DNA of 64,000 bases from JBJHDF01 sp050486405 (GTDB lineage Bacteria; Pseudomonadota; Gammaproteobacteria; Pseudomonadales; Cellvibrionaceae), in the NCBI GenBank assembly GCA_050486405.1, contig JBJHDF010000002.1, forward strand, positions 140,292 through 204,291. The letters run 5' to 3'. The translations under genes were made by a program, and so were the position numbers. Every line of letters begins with the position of its first letter. The stretch's first letter is position 1. Below the pieces are notes generated by a model. That model saw only the letters and a list, made by a program, of their open reading frames with translations, did no database searches and was not told where the DNA came from. Of the stretch, positions 42,107-51,900 are shown piece by piece.

Positions 42107-43507
42107 ATGAGAGTAATGACAGCCAAAAAACTGGCCGCGCAGGCCTTGATGGGAGTCTCCTTGGGCCTGTGTCTGACCCTCGCGGTGCCGGTTATCAACG
42201 CCGTATCGCCCGGTCAAGGCTGGCTCACCGGCGGTGTGGCCCAGGCCCAGTTGATTCGCCCCGGAAGCCCGGAAGTGGAAACCCGCCGGATCGACGGCAT
42301 GCGCGAGCGTACCAACAATCGCCTGGCCGAAGCTCAGGAGTTCCTGCAGCCACCGGAAGACGAGACCACCGGCGAGCCCACCGCTGAGCCCAATCCCACT
42401 GCGGCTCTGCGTATCCTCAATGACATGGCCCGCAACGCCCAGGATTACAATCCCTTCGAGTTGGCTCAGATCTACCGCCTGATGGCGTTTGCCTATTACA
42501 TGCAGGATGATATCCCCAGGTCGATTGAGTACTTTGAGCGCGTCGTGGCGCAAAGTCCCGGTATTTCCTACCAGTTGGAGGTGGCCACTCTGGACCAGAT
42601 CGGCCGGCTCTACGCCGCCGAGGAGAATTACACCAAAGCCATGGAAGTTATGCGCCGCTGGGCTGCCATGACCAACAGCATCAACGCCGATCAGTACTAC
42701 TTTCTGGCGCAGCTGTTGTATCAAATGGATGACGCCGCCAACTCCCTGTTGCACGTCAACGAGGCCATCCGCATGCACGAGGCGGCGAACCGGGTGCCCC
42801 AGGAAAACTGGCTGGTGATGCAGCGCGTGCTTTACTACGAGCGCGAAGACTACGTCAATGCTACCGGTAGCTTGAAAAAGCTGGTGCGCCACTACCCCAG
42901 CCATGAGTACTGGCGTCAGTTGGCGGTCATGTTCAACCTGCTGGAGCGCCAGGCAGACCAGATGCACGCCATGGAGGCCAACTACCTGCAGGGCGGTTTG
43001 ACCTCGGAGCGGGATCTGATGAACCTGGCTCGCTATTTTATGTCCGCGGACGTGCCCTACAAGGCGGCCAAAGTGGTTTCCAAAGGCATCTACGAAGACG
43101 AGACCATTGAAGCCACGGCGGATAACCTGGAGTTTCTGGCCAACGCCTGGCGCCAGGCCGAGGAGATCAGGCGCTCTCTGGTGGAGCTGGAGCGAGCTGC
43201 CCAGAAGTCGTCCGACGGAGAGCTTTTCGCCCGGTTGGCTTCCCTTTATCTGCTGGACGGTCAGTACGAAGCCTCGGCTCGCGCCGGCGAGCGGGCCATT
43301 CGTGAAGGCGGGCTGGGGCGTCCGGACCAGACCTGGCTGATCATCGGCATGGCTCTGGTCAATTCCCACAAATTCGACGAGGCGGTAGAAGCCTTTGAGG
43401 AAGCCAAAAAAGATGATCGCAGCAAGGATGCAGCACAGGCCCGGATCGCCTATACTGAAAGCGAGCGGGTCCGTTACGAGCGAGCCAGAGAGGCAGGTAT
43501 TCTCTGA
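42107..43507 (+). CDS. Exported tetratricopeptide-repeat protein of the Ton operon
   Basis: A 466-residue exported protein (signal region LMGVSLGLCLTLAVPVINA) that is largely alpha-helical, with TPR-like repeats: AQIYRLMAFAYYMQDDIPR, ATLDQIGRLYAAEENYTKAM, DQYYFLAQLLYQMDDAANSL and LFARLASLYLLDGQYEASAR. It may act as a periplasmic scaffold for the TonB/ExbB complex, as TPR genes are standard members of DUF3450 operons. Start is uncertain: ATG 42107 or ATG 42116. Confidence 0.9.
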   Translation: MRVMTAKKLAAQALMGVSLGLCLTLAVPVINAVSPGQGWLTGGVAQAQLIRPGSPEVETRRIDGMRERTNNRLAEAQEFLQPPEDETTGEPTAEPNPTAALRILNDMARNAQDYNPFELAQIYRLMAFAYYMQDDIPRSIEYFERVVAQSPGISYQLEVATLDQIGRLYAAEENYTKAMEVMRRWAAMTNSINADQYYFLAQLLYQMDDAANSLLHVNEAIRMHEAANRVPQENWLVMQRVLYYEREDYVNATGSLKKLVRHYPSHEYWRQLAVMFNLLERQADQMHAMEANYLQGGLTSERDLMNLARYFMSADVPYKAAKVVSKGIYEDETIEATADNLEFLANAWRQAEEIRRSLVELERAAQKSSDGELFARLASLYLLDGQYEASARAGERAIREGGLGRPDQTWLIIGMALVNSHKFDEAVEAFEEAKKDDRSKDAAQARIAYTESERVRYERAREAGIL

Positions 43508-43612
43508 CCCATTCCCCCAGGGGCTCGCCGGAGGTAAGCCGGTGCAGCCCTACTGGGGGCGCGGCTCCGTTGCGGCGCAGAATAAACAGTGCACCGGCTG
43601 CCATTCTCTGAC
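43499..43612 (+). repeat. Inverted repeat flanked by 10-bp direct repeats between TPR and second TonB genes
   Basis: ATTCTCTGAC occurs at 43499-43508 (containing the TPR stop) and again at 43603-43612. Between them AGCCGGTGCA (43537-43546) pairs with TGCACCGGCT (43590-43599). The layout looks like a small inserted palindromic element with target duplication, or the boundary of a gene duplication. Confidence 0.5.
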
Positions 43613-43627
43613 AGAGAGGAGGTTGCC

Positions 43628-44245
43628 ATGCGCTACGTCAAAGCCGGTGTTATTGCCCCCCTGGCCATTCTGGTCACCCTGCTGTTGCTTTTCCTGATGT
43701 ACTCCCTGATCAACAGGCCCTTTGTTGACCCCAAAGACCCGTCGCAAACCTCTATCGGCCCTGTGCATATGCCTGAAGTGCAGGAAATAGAGGATATCTA
43801 CGATCGTCCCCAGCGGCCCAAAATTCAAGAGCAGGATGATTTTCAAATAGTAGAGAACTACAAGGAAGATTGGAGGCCGACTGACCCCGGTACTGGTTTG
43901 CCGCCAACGACAGTAGATCCGCCCGAAGACCCCACCATAACCATCGATTTGGGTGGCGTACTGGCACTGGTTGCCCCAGTGGTGCCGGACTACCCCATCA
44001 GAGCCCTGGAGCGCAATATAGAAGGTGCGGTAACCCTGCGTTTTACGGTGACTGCGGCGGGCACGGTGCGGGATGTGGAGATTGTGGAAGCGGTGAGGGC
44101 GGATGGTACACCGACCACCATCTTCAACAATGCCGCTATTCGGGCGGTGCAAAGATTCCGCTACAGCCCGCAAATGGAAGGTGATCATCCGGTAGAGGTT
44201 GTCGGCGTCACCCACCGGTTGGTGTTTGAAATCCAGGGCAGCTAG
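43628..44245 (+). CDS. Energy transducer TonB (second copy)
   Basis: A 205-residue TonB-family protein, paralogous to the first: membrane helix (VIAPLAILVTLLLLFLMYSL), acidic spacer (EVQEIEDIYDRPQRPKIQEQ) and a TonB C-terminal domain (VPDYPIRALERNIEGAVTLR, FTVTAAGTVRDVEIVEAVRA). GAGGAGG lies 6 nt before the ATG, a strong site. Its stop abuts the convergent argA stop, so this gene ends the operon. Confidence 0.93.
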   Translation: MRYVKAGVIAPLAILVTLLLLFLMYSLINRPFVDPKDPSQTSIGPVHMPEVQEIEDIYDRPQRPKIQEQDDFQIVENYKEDWRPTDPGTGLPPTTVDPPEDPTITIDLGGVLALVAPVVPDYPIRALERNIEGAVTLRFTVTAAGTVRDVEIVEAVRADGTPTTIFNNAAIRAVQRFRYSPQMEGDHPVEVVGVTHRLVFEIQGS

Positions 44246-45571
44246 TCAGCGCGCTGCCGGCAGCTCTTTGATAAAAATCTTGGAGTTGCGCTGGTAGTTG
44301 TACATCTGCTGCCGGGTTACGGGCAGGTCGTCCAGCTTTCCCTGGGCGAAGCCCTGCTCGATAAACCAGTGGGCCGTGTGGGTGGTGAGCAGAAACAGAC
44401 GCTGCACCTGCTGCTGCCGGGCCATGCCCTCCAGCCGGGTCAGCAGGGCCGCCGCCCGGCCGCTGTTGCGGTAGTCCGGGTGGGTCACCAGGCAGGCGAT
44501 CTCCGCCGCCTCGCCGAACGGGTAGAGGGCGGCGCAGCCGATAATGGTGCCGTCCTTCTCCAACACACTGAAGTGATTGATTTCCGCCTCCAGCCGCTCC
44601 CGGGAGCGGCGTACCAGCACACCCTCCTGCTCCAGGGGGGCCAGCAACTCCAAAATGCCGCCGATATCTTCGATACTGGCGGTGCGCAACTGTTCGTAAT
44701 TGTCCAGGTGGACCATGGTGCCAACGCCGTCCCGGGTGAACAGCTCGGTCAACAGGGCACCGTCCACCTGGTAGTTCACCAGTTGCGCCCGGGTGACGCC
44801 ACCCAGGCAGCCCAGATAACAGGCGTTGAGCACCTGCTGCAATTCCGGGGCGACAGTGTCTCCACTCTCGCTGAGAAACTGCCGGCACTCCTGCAGCGCC
44901 AGTTGCCGCAGCAGGCCACCCCGGGAATCCCGCAGACCGTCGCTGTCGATAAAGGCCAGCAGCTTGTCCGCTTTCAGTGCCACGGCCACCTGACAGGCAA
45001 CGTCGGTGTAAGCCATATTGAACACCTCTCCCGTGGGCGAATAGCCCAGGGGGGAAAGCAACGCCACGGCGCCGCTGTCCAGGACATGATTCAGTGCCTG
45101 CACGTTCACCTTGCGCACCTTGCCGGTGTGCTGCAGATCGACGCCGTCGATCACCCCCTGGGGCATGGCGACGACAAAGTTGCCGCTGATCACCTGCAGG
45201 CGGGCGTTGTGCATGGGAGAGTTGGGCAGCCCGGTGGAGAGGGCCGCCTCCACGGTAATCCGTGTGCTGCCGACGGCCTCGATCACCGCCGAGAGACTGG
45301 CGCTGTCGGTCACCCGCTGCTGCCGGTGGAACTGGCTGCTGATGCCGGCTTCCTGTAACCGTTTGTCGATCTGCGGCCGCGCGCCCTGCACCAGCACCAG
45401 GCGCACGCCCAGGCTGTCCAGCAGGGCAATATCGTGGACGATATTGGCAAAGTTGGGGTGATCCAGCGCCTCGCCCGGCAACATCAACACAAAGGTCTTG
45501 CCCCTGTGGGCGTTGATATAGGGCGACGAGTGCCGGAACCACTTGACGTAATCCCCGACGGTTGCAGACAC
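44246..45571 (-). CDS. argA: N-acetylglutamate synthase ArgA
   Basis: First step of arginine synthesis: acetyl-CoA plus glutamate gives N-acetylglutamate. The 441-residue protein has an N-terminal amino-acid-kinase-like domain (YINAHRGKTFVLMLPGEAL, LVQGARPQIDKRLQEAG) and a C-terminal GNAT domain (LVTHPDYRNSGRAAALL, LFLLTTHTAHWFIEQGF). Size and order match ArgA of gammaproteobacteria. argE follows in the same direction upstream in coordinate, 70 bp away. Confidence 0.96.
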   Translation of the reverse strand: MSATVGDYVKWFRHSSPYINAHRGKTFVLMLPGEALDHPNFANIVHDIALLDSLGVRLVLVQGARPQIDKRLQEAGISSQFHRQQRVTDSASLSAVIEAVGSTRITVEAALSTGLPNSPMHNARLQVISGNFVVAMPQGVIDGVDLQHTGKVRKVNVQALNHVLDSGAVALLSPLGYSPTGEVFNMAYTDVACQVAVALKADKLLAFIDSDGLRDSRGGLLRQLALQECRQFLSESGDTVAPELQQVLNACYLGCLGGVTRAQLVNYQVDGALLTELFTRDGVGTMVHLDNYEQLRTASIEDIGGILELLAPLEQEGVLVRRSRERLEAEINHFSVLEKDGTIIGCAALYPFGEAAEIACLVTHPDYRNSGRAAALLTRLEGMARQQQVQRLFLLTTHTAHWFIEQGFAQGKLDDLPVTRQQMYNYQRNSKIFIKELPAAR

Positions 45572-45641
45572 GGCTCTTTCTCTGAGTGAAAAAACAAAAG
45601 CATAACACCAAGGCCGTCTATCTCATACCGTCGGATGTTTC

Positions 45642-46802
45642 TTAAGGCCGGGACTCCACGCAGTAGCGCTGAATCAGCGAGCGGAGCATATCAACCGCCG
45701 GCTCAATCTGGCGGGTGTCGATAAACTCGTCCGGTTGATGGGCCTGATCGATGGAGCCGGGGCCGAGCACCAGGGTGTCGATACCCAGTTGCTTGAGAAA
45801 GGGCGCCTCGGTGGCAAAGGCGACACTTTCGGCGCTGTGGCCGGTCAGTTGTTCGCACACCTGCACCAGCTCCGAATCCCTGTTCTGCTCGAAAGACTCA
45901 ACGCCCTCGAACAGGGTCGAGAAGACAATGTCGGTGCCGGAACTCTCGGCCAGGGGTGACAAACGGCGCTGAATCAGTTGCCTTATCTCGTCGTTGTCCA
46001 TACCGGGCAGCGGCCGCAGATCAAAGTGCAGTTCGCACTCGCCGCAGATGCGGTTGGCGCCATCGCCGCCGTGAATGCAGCCCAGATTCAGGGTGGGCAC
46101 CTGTACAGCAAAACCGGGATTGCGATACTTCGTCTGCAATTCGTTGCGCACCTTCATCAGTTCGCCCAGCACCTGATGCATGGTGTCCAGAGCGTTGACG
46201 CCCAGCGCCGGATTGGACGAGTGGCCGCTGGCACCGACCACTCGCACCGCTTCCATAAGGATGCCCTTGTGCATATAAATGGGCTTCATCCCCGTGGGCT
46301 CGCCGATCACCGCCCGCCTCGCGCCCATCAGATCGGCGCTGGTCAGTGCCCGGGCGCCCGCCATGCTGGATTCCTCGTCGGCCGTGGCCAGTACGATCAG
46401 GGGTTGCTGAAGCTCCGTGTCGGCAAAGTGGCGTATGGCTGCCAATACGGCGGGGAAAAAACCCTTCATGTCGGTGGCACCGAGCCCGTAGAGACGGCCG
46501 TCCCTTTCCGTAAGGGCAAAGGGATCACTCTGCCAGCGGTGTTGGTCGTAGGGCACCGTGTCGCTGTGGCCAGCCAGTACCAGCCCGCCCTGACCGCTGC
46601 CGCGGGTGGCGATCAGATTGGCCTTGCCCGCCTGCGCCAGCGGCATGATGCGGGCGGTGAAGCCCAGCGCTTCGAGCCATTCCGCCAGCAGTTCGATCAC
46701 GGGCAGGTTGGGCGTATCCAGATTGGGCAGGGCGCAACTGACCGAGGGAATGGCTACCAGTTGCTGCAGCTCTTGCTGGTAGCGTTTTGTATCGAGTGTC
46801 AT
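45642..46802 (-). CDS. argE: Acetylornithine deacetylase ArgE
   Basis: Releases acetate from N-acetylornithine in arginine synthesis. The 386-residue M20-type zinc enzyme has LVLAGHSDTVPYD (metal His-Asp), YGLGATDMKGFFPAVLAAI (bridging Asp), ATADEESSMAGARAL (catalytic Glu) and the dimerisation region GASGHSSNP. The true start is ATG 46802; the same frame stays open for about 2.1 kb upstream across the opposite-strand ATPase gene, but those residues have no similarity to the family. It is transcribed ahead of argA, probably together. Confidence 0.96.
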   Translation of the reverse strand: MTLDTKRYQQELQQLVAIPSVSCALPNLDTPNLPVIELLAEWLEALGFTARIMPLAQAGKANLIATRGSGQGGLVLAGHSDTVPYDQHRWQSDPFALTERDGRLYGLGATDMKGFFPAVLAAIRHFADTELQQPLIVLATADEESSMAGARALTSADLMGARRAVIGEPTGMKPIYMHKGILMEAVRVVGASGHSSNPALGVNALDTMHQVLGELMKVRNELQTKYRNPGFAVQVPTLNLGCIHGGDGANRICGECELHFDLRPLPGMDNDEIRQLIQRRLSPLAESSGTDIVFSTLFEGVESFEQNRDSELVQVCEQLTGHSAESVAFATEAPFLKQLGIDTLVLGPGSIDQAHQPDEFIDTRQIEPAVDMLRSLIQRYCVESRP

Positions 46803-46943
46803 TGAGAAACCGCACAGGAAACCGTGAATCTGTCTCCATCCTAGCATCTCCGCCAATCCGTGTCCTGCCGGTGGGCAAGAGGGCGCCGGAAAGGCTACAA
46901 TCGGGGCGAAGAATAACGGTTGACGACCGGGGAAGGGGACGCT

Positions 46944-48725
46944 ATGGCGCAAACTGCATTGGCCGAACGAGTGCTGGACCTGCGCGGTCTGGTGGAGGAT
47001 CTGGTGAGCGACGGTCGCCTTAGTCGCGAAGAGGCCAATATACTGCTGGGCACTCCGCGTACCCGGGAACAGACTGCCATGCACCCGCTGGCCTACATTG
47101 CCAGCAGAAATCTGGACGATCTGAGCCGGCCCGGCAAGACTCTCGACGGTGACACCCTCACCCACTGGCTGGCGGAAAAGGCCGGTCTGCCGGTGGTGCA
47201 CATAGACCCGCTGAAAGTCGAAGTGGCGCGGGTGACGGAAGTCATGTCCTTCGCTTTCGCCAAACGCCACAGCATTCTCTGCGTGCGGGTCACCAAGGAC
47301 GAGGTGGAGGTCGCCTGTGCCGAGCCTTTTGTCACCGGCTGGGAGCCGCAACTGGAACACGTCGCCCAGCGCCGTGTGCGCCGGGTCATGGCCAACCCCG
47401 CCGACATCCAGCGCTACAGCGTTGAATTCTACACTCTGGCCCGTTCGGTCAATCGCGCCAGCGGCGCCCAGGCCGCCTCCTCGGTGACCAACTTCGAGCA
47501 GTTGCTGGAGCTGGGTGACCTCGGCGATCCCGAAGCCAACGACCAGCACATAGTGCGCATCGTCGACTGGCTCCTGCAGTACGCCTTCGACCAGCGCGCC
47601 AGCGATATCCATATCGAACCGCGCCGGGAAATAGGGCGTATCCGCTTTCGCATCGACGGAGTTCTGCACTATATCTACGAACTGCCCCTCAACGTCGCCA
47701 CGGCGGTGACCAGCCGTTTCAAGGTGCTGGCGCGCATGAATATCGCCGAGAAACGCAAGCCCCAGGATGGCCGTATCAAGACCCGCCGGGGCGACGACGA
47801 AAGCGAGGTGGAACTGCGTCTGTCCACCCTGCCCACCGCCTTCGGCGAAAAGCTGGTAATGCGGATTTTCGACCCGGACGTGCTGCTGCGCAGCTTCACC
47901 GATCTGGGTCTGGTGGGGGAGGACGACCGCCGCTGGCGCGCCATGCTCACCCGCCCCAACGGTATACTGTTGGTCACCGGCCCCACCGGGTCGGGCAAGA
48001 CCACCACCCTCTACTCCTCGCTGAAGCAGTTGGCCACGCCGGAGATCAATATCAGCACCATCGAAGATCCTATCGAGATGGTGGAGGAGAGCTTCAACCA
48101 GACCCAGGTGTACCACAAGATCGGCCTCGATTTTGCCGCCGGCATCCGCACTCTGATGCGCCAGGACCCGGACGTGATCATGGTGGGCGAGATCCGCGAT
48201 CTGGAGACGGCCCAGATGGCGGTGCAGGCGGCCCTTACCGGTCATCTGGTGCTGTCCACCGTGCACACCAACGACGCGCCGGGCACGGTGGCGCGGCTGC
48301 TGGACCTGGGCATTCCCTCCTACCTGATCAACGCCACCCTGATCGGCGTCATGGCCCAGCGCCTGGTGCGCACTCTGTGCCCCCACTGCAAGGAGGAGGG
48401 CACCATTGCTGACGACGATTGGCAGCAGTTGGTGTCTCCCTGGAAGGTGGCGGTGCCGGCGAAGATCTACCGGCCGGTGGGCTGCCTGGAGTGCCGCAAC
48501 ACCGGCTATCTGGGGCGCCAGGGGCTCTATGAGATTCTGATGGTGTCGGATGTGGTCAAGCAGCAGATCAAGACCGACTGCAATCTCCAGGAGCTGCGTC
48601 GCCAGGCCATGAAAGAGGGCATGCGCACCCTGCGCCTCTCCGGCGCCCAGAAGATTGCCGCTGGCACCACCACCGTGGAAGAGGTGATGCGGGTAGCCCC
48701 GGCCCCGGAAAAACCCGGGCAGTAG
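46944..48725 (+). CDS. GspE/PilB-family secretion or pilus assembly ATPase
   Basis: A 593-residue traffic ATPase that powers type II secretion or type IV pilus assembly. It has an N-terminal MshEN-like domain (about 40-150), a central region SDIHIEPRREIGRIRFRIDG, Walker A GPTGSGKTTTLYSS, the Asp box ISTIEDPIEM, Walker B-type LMRQDPDVIMVGEIRD, the His box STVHTNDAP, and a tetracysteine zinc motif (CPHC and CLEC pair). ATG 46944 was chosen for its AAGGGG site; a longer TTG-start form is unlikely. No pseudopilin or secretin gene adjoins it, so which machine it serves is open. Confidence 0.92.
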   Translation: MAQTALAERVLDLRGLVEDLVSDGRLSREEANILLGTPRTREQTAMHPLAYIASRNLDDLSRPGKTLDGDTLTHWLAEKAGLPVVHIDPLKVEVARVTEVMSFAFAKRHSILCVRVTKDEVEVACAEPFVTGWEPQLEHVAQRRVRRVMANPADIQRYSVEFYTLARSVNRASGAQAASSVTNFEQLLELGDLGDPEANDQHIVRIVDWLLQYAFDQRASDIHIEPRREIGRIRFRIDGVLHYIYELPLNVATAVTSRFKVLARMNIAEKRKPQDGRIKTRRGDDESEVELRLSTLPTAFGEKLVMRIFDPDVLLRSFTDLGLVGEDDRRWRAMLTRPNGILLVTGPTGSGKTTTLYSSLKQLATPEINISTIEDPIEMVEESFNQTQVYHKIGLDFAAGIRTLMRQDPDVIMVGEIRDLETAQMAVQAALTGHLVLSTVHTNDAPGTVARLLDLGIPSYLINATLIGVMAQRLVRTLCPHCKEEGTIADDDWQQLVSPWKVAVPAKIYRPVGCLECRNTGYLGRQGLYEILMVSDVVKQQIKTDCNLQELRRQAMKEGMRTLRLSGAQKIAAGTTTVEEVMRVAPAPEKPGQ

Positions 48726-48796
48726 GGAAGTTCGTGTAGCGGGGCTTCGTAAGGGGGATGGGGACGGGCTTGCGGTACAGGGGTGTGAGACACACC

Positions 48797-48925
48797 GTGA
48801 ACCCATCCCTGGGGGCTCTGCACGCGCTTCCCGCGCGCGAAGGTCTGTATCTAACCGCTCCGCTCGAACCCCAACCTCCTTCGATGGCACCCAAGGTGCA
48901 TCCGGAGTGATAGAAACGACAAGCC
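48797..48925. repeat. Dispersed repeat (copy B) in the ATPase-glnE gap
   Basis: The 248-bp gap 48726-48973 shows no gene. It shares GTGAACCCATCCCTGGGGGC (48797 onward, 22 bp in all) with copy A at 30.8 kb in inverted orientation, and the block CAACCTCC...CGATGGCACCCA...TGATAGAAACGACAAGCC (48872-48925) in the same orientation. The long arms of copy A are missing, so this is a shorter or rearranged member of the same family. Confidence 0.78.
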
Positions 48926-48973
48926 CCGGGTTCCCGGAATCGAAGTCCGAAACCCTGAAAAAGTAGAGAAGAT

Positions 48974-51900
48974 ATGTTGGATTTGCAGTTATTGCCCGAA
49001 TCCCTGCGGGATTCCACCGGGCGATGGTGGGAACAGTTTGAGCAGAACCTGGTTGAGCAAAAACAGGCTCGTGACGCGTCGGAAGCGCTGAAACAGGCTT
49101 TGGGTGGGCAACTGCCCGCCCCCGATTTCGCCGGGCAACTGGCGCGGGCCTTTGGTGGCAGTGAATATCTGGCCAAATCCTGCGCCGCCGACCCCGAGCT
49201 GCTGCTGGATCTGCTGTCCTCCGGCGCCCTGTTGCAGCCGCTGCCGGAGGCGGGCTATACCGAACTGCGTGCGGCCGTCGAGCGCTGCACCAGTGAGGCA
49301 GAGCTGGATCGCACCCTGCGCCGTCAGCGACGCAAGGCCATGGTGCGCATCATCTGGCGGGATCTGAACCGCCTGGCTACCATGCCGGAAACCACCGCCG
49401 ACCTCTCGGCCCTGGCGGAGGCGAGCATCGCGCTGGCGGCCGGCTATCATTATCGCCAACTGGCCGACCAGTGGGGTACACCCACAGGGGAGGGCAGTGG
49501 CCTCGCCCAGCCGTTTCTGGTGCTGGGCATGGGCAAACTCGGCGCCGCCGAACTGAACCTCTCCTCCGATGTGGACCTCATCTTTGCCTACCCGGAATCC
49601 GGCGAGACCACCGGCGGAGCGAAAACCAGCACCAATCAGGAATTCTTCGTCCGCCTGGGCCAGAAGGTCATCAAAAGCCTGGACGCCGTCACCGTGGACG
49701 GTTTTGTCTTTCGCGTCGATATGCGTCTGCGGCCCTACGGCCAGGACGGCGCCCTCGCGTCCAACTTCGACTCCCTGGAGGACTACTACCAGAGCCAGGG
49801 CCGCGACTGGGAGCGCTACGCCATGGTCAAGGCCCGGGTGGTGGCTACAGCCGGTGGCGAGCAGGCCGCGCGCTACAGCGACCAGTTGATGAACCTGCTG
49901 CGCCCCTTCACCTATCGCCAGTACATCGACTTCAGCGTCATCGAATCCCTGCGCGAGATGAAGGATATGATCAGCCGGCAGGTGAAGCGCCGGGGCATGG
50001 ATCAGGACGTCAAGTTGGGCGAGGGCGGTATTCGCGAGCTGGAATTCGTGGTGCAGGTCTTTCAGTTGATACGCGGTGGCCGCGATCCCCGCTTGCGCGA
50101 GCGGCAGGTGTGCAAACTGCTGCCGCTGCTGGAGCAGGAGGGCTACCTGCCCGCCGGCAGCGGCGAGCGCTTGTTGGCGGCCTATCATTTTCTGCGCAAC
50201 ACCGAACACGCCATCCAGGCCTGGCAGGACCGGCAGACCCAGGCGCTGCCCACCGATACGCGGGGGCGTGAGCGCCTGGCCTGGGCCATGGGCTACGGCG
50301 ACTGGGCGGCCTTTGCCGAAGCCCTGGCAGATCACCGGCAGGCGGTAAGCCAGGCCTTCGGCGACGTCATCGCCGACCCGGAAGCGGAACAGTCCCGGGA
50401 CGACGGGCAACTGGTTGTGTGGCGATCCCTCTGGGAGGGCAGCACCGACGGCGAAGAAGCCCTGACACTGCTGGCGGGACACGGCAGCGAAGACCCGGAG
50501 CGCAGTTTGCGGCTGTTGCAGGGGCTGGCCGACGGCCGGCCGGTGGCGGCCATGCAGGCCAGCAGCCGGGCGCGGCTGGACGCCTTTATGCCGCGTCTGC
50601 TGGCCATGCTCAGCGAGGAATTTCGGGCCGGCCAGTTGCCCACCGGCGGCGACGAAACCCTGGCGCGGGTACTGCCGCTGGTGGAGGCCACGGTCCGGCG
50701 CAGTGCCTATCTGGTGCTGCTGGTGGAGAACCCCACGGCGCTGCGGCATCTGGTGCGCCTCTGCGCCGCCAGCCCCATGATCGCCGACGAACTGGCCCGT
50801 TTCCCGGCCCTGCTGGACGAACTGCTCACGCCGGAAAGCCTCTATGCGCCCCCGGACCGGGAGGCCCTGCGCGACGAATTGCGCCGCGATGCCCTGGGGC
50901 TGGCCTGGGACGACCTGGAGGGACATATGGAAGCCCTGCGTTATTTTCGCCTGGCCCACGGTTTGCGGGTCGCGGCCAGCGAAGTCACCGGCGCCCTGCC
51001 ACTGATGAAAGTCAGCGACTACCTGACCTACCTGGCCGAGGTGATTCTGGAGCATGTGCTGGCTCTGGCCTGGGAGCAGATGACGGCCCGCCACGGCTAC
51101 CCCCGCCGCGGCGACGGGGAATCCGAGCGGACACCGAACCTGGTTGTTGTCGGCTACGGCAAGCTGGGGGGCATCGAACTGGGTCACGGCTCGGATCTGG
51201 ATCTGGTGTTCATCCACAATGCCGACGGCGGCCAGAGCACCGACGGCGAACGGCCCCTGGACAACCTGACCTTCTATACCCGCCTGGGCCAGCGCATCAT
51301 CCATATCCTGGAAACCCGCATGGCCTCCGGCAAACTCTACGAGGTGGACATGCGCCTGCGGCCCTCCGGCGCTTCGGGGTTGTTGGTGTCGTCCCTGGCG
51401 GGATTCGCCAAGTACCAGAAGGAGGACGCCTGGACCTGGGAGCACCAGGCGCTGGTGCGCGCCCGGGTGGTGGCCGGCAGCGAGCAACTGGCCGGTGAAT
51501 TTGCGCAGCTGCGCCGGGAGGTGCTGTGCCGAAAACGGGATCTGGCGGCGCTGCGCCTGGATGTGGTGCAGATGCGAAAGAAAATGCGCGACCACCTGGG
51601 CAGCCGTCCCGACAATGGAAAAAACGGTGGAGAAAGAGCTGCGGAGGACCGCCCATTCAACCTCAAACAGGATGCCGGAGGTATCGTAGATATTGAATTT
51701 ATGGTTCAATACGCGGTTTTAGCCTGGGCGGCGCAGGAGCCTGCGCTGACCGAGTATACGGACAACATCCGCATCCTTGAGTCGCTCTCCCGGGCCGGCC
51801 TGCTGGCCGAGACATCCGTCGGCCAGTTGATCGATGTCTACAAGGCCTATCGATCCACCGGGCACCGCCTTGCGCTACAGCGCCAGGAGGCGGTGCTGCA

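Noticed and set aside
46803..48890. About 2.1 kb of open minus-strand frame upstream of argE, in frame with it
   Set aside because: It lies antisense to the GspE/PilB-type ATPase, shows no family similarity and reaches into a dispersed repeat; argE has its own start at 46802.
48989..51709. 906-codon minus-strand frame across glnE
   Set aside because: It is the antisense of a clearly conserved adenylyltransferase gene and has no recognisable domain.
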